A stretch of 64,000 bases of DNA, taken from UBA2020 sp964551435. Lineage in GTDB: Bacteria > Pseudomonadota > Alphaproteobacteria > Micavibrionales > UBA2020. The first letter of the stretch is position 1. Each line of letters opens with the position of its first letter. Of the stretch, positions 60,597-64,000 are shown one piece after another. The position numbers were made by a program, and so were the translations under genes. The DNA lies in contig CAZKBS010000001.1 of the NCBI GenBank assembly GCA_964551435.1, positions 124,001 to 188,000 on the forward strand. The letters run 5' to 3'. The notes under the pieces were generated by a model. It was given only the letters and a program-made list of their open reading frames with translations, did not search any database and was not told the origin of the DNA.

Positions 60597-61616
60597 TTAA
60601 TCGTCTTCGGTACGGATGGCGCGGGCCAGCAGATCGTGGATCACATCCGCAACTTTCGCGCTCTGGTGCAGGATATGGTCAACCGCGCCGCAAATCGGCA
60701 TGTCGATACCCGCCTTGTGCGCGGCCAGCGCCAGCGCACGGGCCGTCGCGACGCCTTCGGCCACGGTGCGGCGCGCGGCCGTAATCTCGGCAAGGCTCTG
60801 CCCCTGCCCGAGCGCATGCCCCAGCGAAAAATTGCGCGAGGTCATCGAATTGCACGTCAGCATCAAATCGCCAACGCCCGACAGGCCCAAAAACGTTTCC
60901 GCCTTGGCACCGCGCGCAAGGCCGAAGCGTTTGATCTCTGCCATGCCGCGCGTCATGACGGCAGCGCGCGCGTTCTGGCCGAGGTTTTGGCCCTCGACAA
61001 TCCCGCAGGCGATGGCAATCACGTTTTTAATCGCGCCCGCGATATCCACGCCCACCACATCCTGCCCCAGATAGGGGCGGAAGGTCGGGCTTTTCACCGC
61101 CTGCGCCCAGATGGCCGCGGCATCGCGCGGGGCGGTGGTGGCGAAAGTCGCCGCGGCAGGCAGGCCGCGGATAACCTCGCTCGCGAATGTCGGCCCGGAC
61201 AGCGCGGCATAAGGCGTTTCGGGTAAAACCTCGGCCACGATATCGGCGGGCAACAGGCCCGTGGTGATTTCTATACCCTTGGCGCAATTCACCAGCGGCA
61301 CGCCCGCGCGCAAATGCGGTTTTATTTTGGCGCACATATCGCGCATGAACTGCACCGGCGTCACCGCCAGCACCATATCGGCCCCGTCCAGCACCACGGT
61401 GATATCGGATGTGGCGCGCAGGGCTTCGTGCAGCTTCAGCCCCGGCAGATACACGGGGTTTTCGTGCCGCGCGTTGATGGTATCGGCAAGGCCCGCATCG
61501 CGCGCGTACAAAATCACGCTATGGCCCGCGCGGCGCACGATATCGCCCAGCGCCGTGCCCCACGAACCCGCGCCGATAACGGCAATACGCTTTATTTGTG
61601 TGTCAGCTTGCGTCAT
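60597..61616 (-). CDS. gpsA: Glycerol-3-phosphate dehydrogenase [NAD(P)+]
   Basis: GpsA reduces dihydroxyacetone phosphate to sn-glycerol-3-phosphate for phospholipid synthesis. I start at ATG 61616 (339 aa), since MTQADTQIKRIAVIGAGSWG places the NAD-binding GAGSWGTALGD at the expected place; the frame is open 29 residues further. Other signatures: VNCAKGIEI, ALSGPTFASEV, GAIKNVIAIACGIVEGQNLG and GLSGVGDLMLTCNSMTSRNF. It begins 4 nt after tsaD. Confidence 0.95.
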   Translation of the reverse strand: MTQADTQIKRIAVIGAGSWGTALGDIVRRAGHSVILYARDAGLADTINARHENPVYLPGLKLHEALRATSDITVVLDGADMVLAVTPVQFMRDMCAKIKPHLRAGVPLVNCAKGIEITTGLLPADIVAEVLPETPYAALSGPTFASEVIRGLPAAATFATTAPRDAAAIWAQAVKSPTFRPYLGQDVVGVDIAGAIKNVIAIACGIVEGQNLGQNARAAVMTRGMAEIKRFGLARGAKAETFLGLSGVGDLMLTCNSMTSRNFSLGHALGQGQSLAEITAARRTVAEGVATARALALAAHKAGIDMPICGAVDHILHQSAKVADVIHDLLARAIRTEDD

Positions 61617-61620
61617 CTTG

Positions 61621-62718
61621 TCAGACCTTTTGCGATTTGGCGGCGACAATCCCGGCGGCAGGATCCAGCGGCCAGCGCGCGCGCACGGGGAAATCAATAT
61701 CATCCGTCATGCCGCGCATAAATCTTTCCATGCCCGCCCAGGCAATCATCGCGGCATTATCGGTGCAAAGCTTCAGCGGCGGCGCGATAAAACGCAGCCC
61801 GCGGGCAGCGGCAACGTCTTCGAGCACGGCACGCAGGCGTTTATTGGCGGCAACCCCGCCCGCCACCACCAGCGACGGCTGCGCGGGCGAAAGCGCCAGA
61901 TATTCATCCATCGCGCGGGCGATGCGGTCGCGCAGAATATCCGCCACGGTTTCCTGAAAACTCGCGCAGAGGGCGGCGGCTTCGCTGCGCGGGATATCGC
62001 CCGCCGGAAAACCGTCGATGATTTTACGCACGGCCGTTTTCAGGCCGGAGAAAGAAAAATCACATCCCGGTTTGCCCAGCATCGGTTTCGGCAGCGGGTA
62101 TTTCGCGCGCGCGGATTTGACGTCGGTACATTCCGCCGCCAGTTTTTCAATCGCAGGCCCGCCCGGCCAGCCAAGGCCCAGCAGCTTTGCGGTTTTGTCG
62201 AAGGCTTCGCCCACGGCATCGTCGATGGTGGTGCCAAGGCGCGTATATTCGCCAATGCCCCTGGCAATCAAAATCTGGCAATGCCCGCCGGAGACCAGCA
62301 GCAGCAAATAGGGAAAGGCCACATCGCCATCTGTCAGCCGCACGGTAAGCGCATGGCCTTCCAGATGGTTGACCGCGACCAGCGGCAGGCCGCGCACCTG
62401 CGCAATCGCCTTGGCCGTCATGACACCGACCAGCACACCGCCGATCAGCCCCGGCCCTGCCGTGACCGCGACAGCGGAAATATCATCGAGGGTGACCCCT
62501 GCTTCTTGCAAAGCTTCTTCGACCAGATGGTCCATGTGTTCGAGATGCGCGCGCGCGGCGACTTCGGGCACCACGCCGCCAAAGGCCAGATGTTCGCGCT
62601 GGCTGAGCACGCGGTGCGCCAGAATCCGGCGGTCTTCGCCGACGATGGCGACGGCGGTTTCATCGCAGCTGCTTTCGATGCCAAGCACAAGGCGGCTGTG
62701 GGGGCGCGGGTTTGTCAT
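61621..62718 (-). CDS. tsaD: tRNA N6-adenosine threonylcarbamoyltransferase
   Basis: TsaD (YgjD/Gcp) attaches threonylcarbamoyl to A37 of ANN-decoding tRNAs. The 365-residue protein has LVLGIESSCDETAVAIV at the start, the metal-binding motif NHLEGHALTV, the LLLLVSGGHCQILIARGIGE segment and the late VVAGGVAANKRLR motif. Length is slightly above average. It forms a unit with gpsA and is divergent from hemC, an order common in alphaproteobacteria. Confidence 0.96.
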   Translation of the reverse strand: MTNPRPHSRLVLGIESSCDETAVAIVGEDRRILAHRVLSQREHLAFGGVVPEVAARAHLEHMDHLVEEALQEAGVTLDDISAVAVTAGPGLIGGVLVGVMTAKAIAQVRGLPLVAVNHLEGHALTVRLTDGDVAFPYLLLLVSGGHCQILIARGIGEYTRLGTTIDDAVGEAFDKTAKLLGLGWPGGPAIEKLAAECTDVKSARAKYPLPKPMLGKPGCDFSFSGLKTAVRKIIDGFPAGDIPRSEAAALCASFQETVADILRDRIARAMDEYLALSPAQPSLVVAGGVAANKRLRAVLEDVAAARGLRFIAPPLKLCTDNAAMIAWAGMERFMRGMTDDIDFPVRARWPLDPAAGIVAAKSQKV

Positions 62719-62902
62719 GCGCTTGTTATATCAGTCTTCCTGTGTAAATTCACGCGGAAACATCTGTCATAATACCTACGAGTAACCCACTTGCCGGCCG
62801 GCGGTCCTTGTTTTATTTGACATATCGTATATACACGGTTAAGTTCATTTCCGAAATATCAGCCCCGCGCGCGTTTCGCGCCGCCAGCCGCAGGAGCCTG
62901 CC

Positions 62903-63145
62903 ATGGAATTCCCCAAAAACATCGCCGCACAAACCCGCGGCCAGTTTAGCGAAGCGTTTAACCGCATGATGCACAAACCGCTGGATGCCGCCGGATTTTA
63001 CGCCGCCGCGCAGGACGCGGGCTGGCACGAGGCGCGCATTTTCCCGCCCGGCACGGCCCTGATGTTCGACCGCAGCAAAACCGATACGCGCATCACCGTC
63101 GACACCGACCGTTTCGGCAAGGTCTGCCGTTTCCGTCAGGGCTGA
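62903..63145 (+). CDS. Small hypothetical protein
   Basis: 80 residues, MEFPKNIAAQTRGQFSEAFN, with AGGAG 6 nt upstream. It has a helical N-terminal half and a beta-like C-terminal half (GTALMFDRSKTDTRITVDTD). No motif is recognised. It has its own terminator and lies between tsaD and hemC. Confidence 0.65.
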   Translation: MEFPKNIAAQTRGQFSEAFNRMMHKPLDAAGFYAAAQDAGWHEARIFPPGTALMFDRSKTDTRITVDTDRFGKVCRFRQG

Positions 63146-63169
63146 AGCGCTGCTGCCTTTCATACTCAA

Positions 63170-63197
63170 ACGCCGGCAGCCTCTGCCGGCGTTTTTA
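63170..63197 (+). terminator. Rho-independent terminator
   Basis: CGCCGGCAG (63171-63179) and CTGCCGGCG (63183-63191) with a 3-nt loop and a TTTTT run, 25 nt after the small gene. Confidence 0.9.
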
Positions 63198-63304
63198 TTG
63201 CTGCGGGATGCCGCATGACAAACGCGGCGCATCGTTCTTGGCTTTCTGCGCCAAAAGGCCTAATAACTTATAAAAGAATAACACGCGACAAAACGGATTC
63301 GGGC

Positions 63305-64000
63305 ATGAAAACAAAAATCAATATCGGCACGCGCGGCAGCCCGCTTGCCCTTGCGCAGGCGGAATTGCTGGCAAGCGCGCTCAAACGCGCGCATCCGCAT
63401 CTGGCGGCGCCGGGCGCGATTGAATTTGTGATCATCACCACCAGCGGCGACCGTATTCAGGACCGCCCGCTGTCCGAGGTCGGGGGCAAAGGCCTGTTCA
63501 CCAAGGAAATCGAAGACGCGCTGCTCGACGGCACCATCGACGCCGCCGTGCATTCGATGAAGGATATGCCCACGGAATTGCCCGCCGGGCTTGTCATTCC
63601 CTGCCTGCTGCCGCGCGAAGATGTGCGCGATGCGTTTTTCAGCCGCAGCGGCGAGACACTGGATAGCCTGCCGCAGGGCGCCGTTGTCGGCACATCAAGC
63701 CTGCGCCGTCAGGCGATTATTCTGGCGCGCCGCCCCGATTTGAAAGTCGTGATGTTCCGCGGCAACGTCGGCACGCGTTTGCAGAAATTGCAGGATGGCG
63801 TTGTCGATGCGACGCTGCTGGCCGTGGCGGGGCTGAACCGCCTTGGCAAATCGGATATCATCCAGCATGTGCTGGAAACCGATGTGATGCTGCCCGCCGT
63901 CGCGCAGGGCGCCGTCGGTATCGAAATCCGCGAAAACGACAAAGACATGCAGGCGCTGCTGGCGCCCGCGCATTGCCCCGTGACCGCGCTGCGCGTCACG
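63305..64000 (+). CDS. hemC: Porphobilinogen deaminase, C-terminus cut by window edge
   Basis: HemC joins four porphobilinogens into hydroxymethylbilane in haem synthesis. 232 codons are visible without a stop, about three quarters of the usual roughly 310. Signatures: INIGTRGSPLALAQAELLAS, IITTSGDRIQDRPLSEVGGK, GLFTKEIEDALLDG, AVHSMKDMPTELPAG, GTSSLRRQAIILARRP and FRGNVGTRLQKLQDG. The dipyrromethane-cofactor Cys would lie beyond the window. The start has only a weak ribosome site. Confidence 0.95.
   Translation, partial: MKTKINIGTRGSPLALAQAELLASALKRAHPHLAAPGAIEFVIITTSGDRIQDRPLSEVGGKGLFTKEIEDALLDGTIDAAVHSMKDMPTELPAGLVIPCLLPREDVRDAFFSRSGETLDSLPQGAVVGTSSLRRQAIILARRPDLKVVMFRGNVGTRLQKLQDGVVDATLLAVAGLNRLGKSDIIQHVLETDVMLPAVAQGAVGIEIRENDKDMQALLAPAHCPVTALRVT

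Noticed and set aside
1..64000. CRISPR arrays, insertion sequences, rRNA or tRNA genes
   Set aside because: No regularly spaced direct repeats, transposase motifs or cloverleaf/rRNA sequences were seen on reading; a dedicated RNA search was not possible.

Overview
The window reads as chromosome of a GC-rich, motile, Gram-negative alphaproteobacterium. Supporting evidence is a sigma-54-type promoter in front of flgK-flgL, an RNase J-like beta-CASP nuclease, the gpsA-tsaD // hemC arrangement common in Alphaproteobacteria, and many proteins with ANDN/PAND-type linkers. The mix of a Dot/Icm-like (type IVB) gene set with a large number of ankyrin-repeat proteins fits a predatory or host-associated lineage such as Micavibrio and relatives. 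That placement is inference; there is no rRNA or tRNA in the window to confirm it.

Layout. 0-6.4 kb: the edge of an unknown gene, flgK and flgL, then (minus strand) an iscX-like gene followed by an RNase J-like gene. 6.5-18.3 kb: one long minus-strand gene train, read from right to left: a DsbC-like thiol-disulfide protein, a lytic transglycosylase, DotD, DotC, DotB, IcmT, a two-domain TcpQ/secretin-N0-like protein, then four tandem divergent paralogues of an unrecognised secreted or membrane-anchored family, ending at a hairpin terminator. 18.5-35 kb: ankyrin proteins, a GNAT, a two-module Clp-type AAA+ ATPase with a non-standard N-terminus, a small phage-like control region (XRE/S24 regulator divergent from three small genes), OsmC, and several glycine/alanine-rich membrane proteins. 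35.5-55.5 kb: more ankyrin proteins interleaved with hydrolases (HIT, HAD, a serine protease-FHA pair, and four zinc-metalloprotease-like HExxH proteins). 55.6-64 kb: housekeeping genes (nitroreductase, acetyl-CoA synthetase, EVE protein, tyrosine phosphatase, gpsA, tsaD, and the start of hemC, cut by the window end).

How the parts may work together. DotB (ATPase), DotC/DotD (outer-membrane core), IcmT, a peptidoglycan-cutting transglycosylase and a disulfide-handling protein form a recognisable part of a type IVB secretion or conjugation machine; DotA, DotG, DotH, DotI, DotL and DotO are not in the window. The four paralogues directly behind it are the strongest candidate for an undescribed component or substrate set. 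Across the next 40 kb, otherwise unrelated proteins (ankyrin, HAD, Clp, glycine-zipper membrane proteins, a metallopeptidase) end in a similar short basic Gly/Pro tail, often after a PAND/ANDN linker. A shared C-terminal tail beside a Dot/Icm-like machine suggests a translocation or sorting signal; this is a hypothesis, not shown by the sequence alone.
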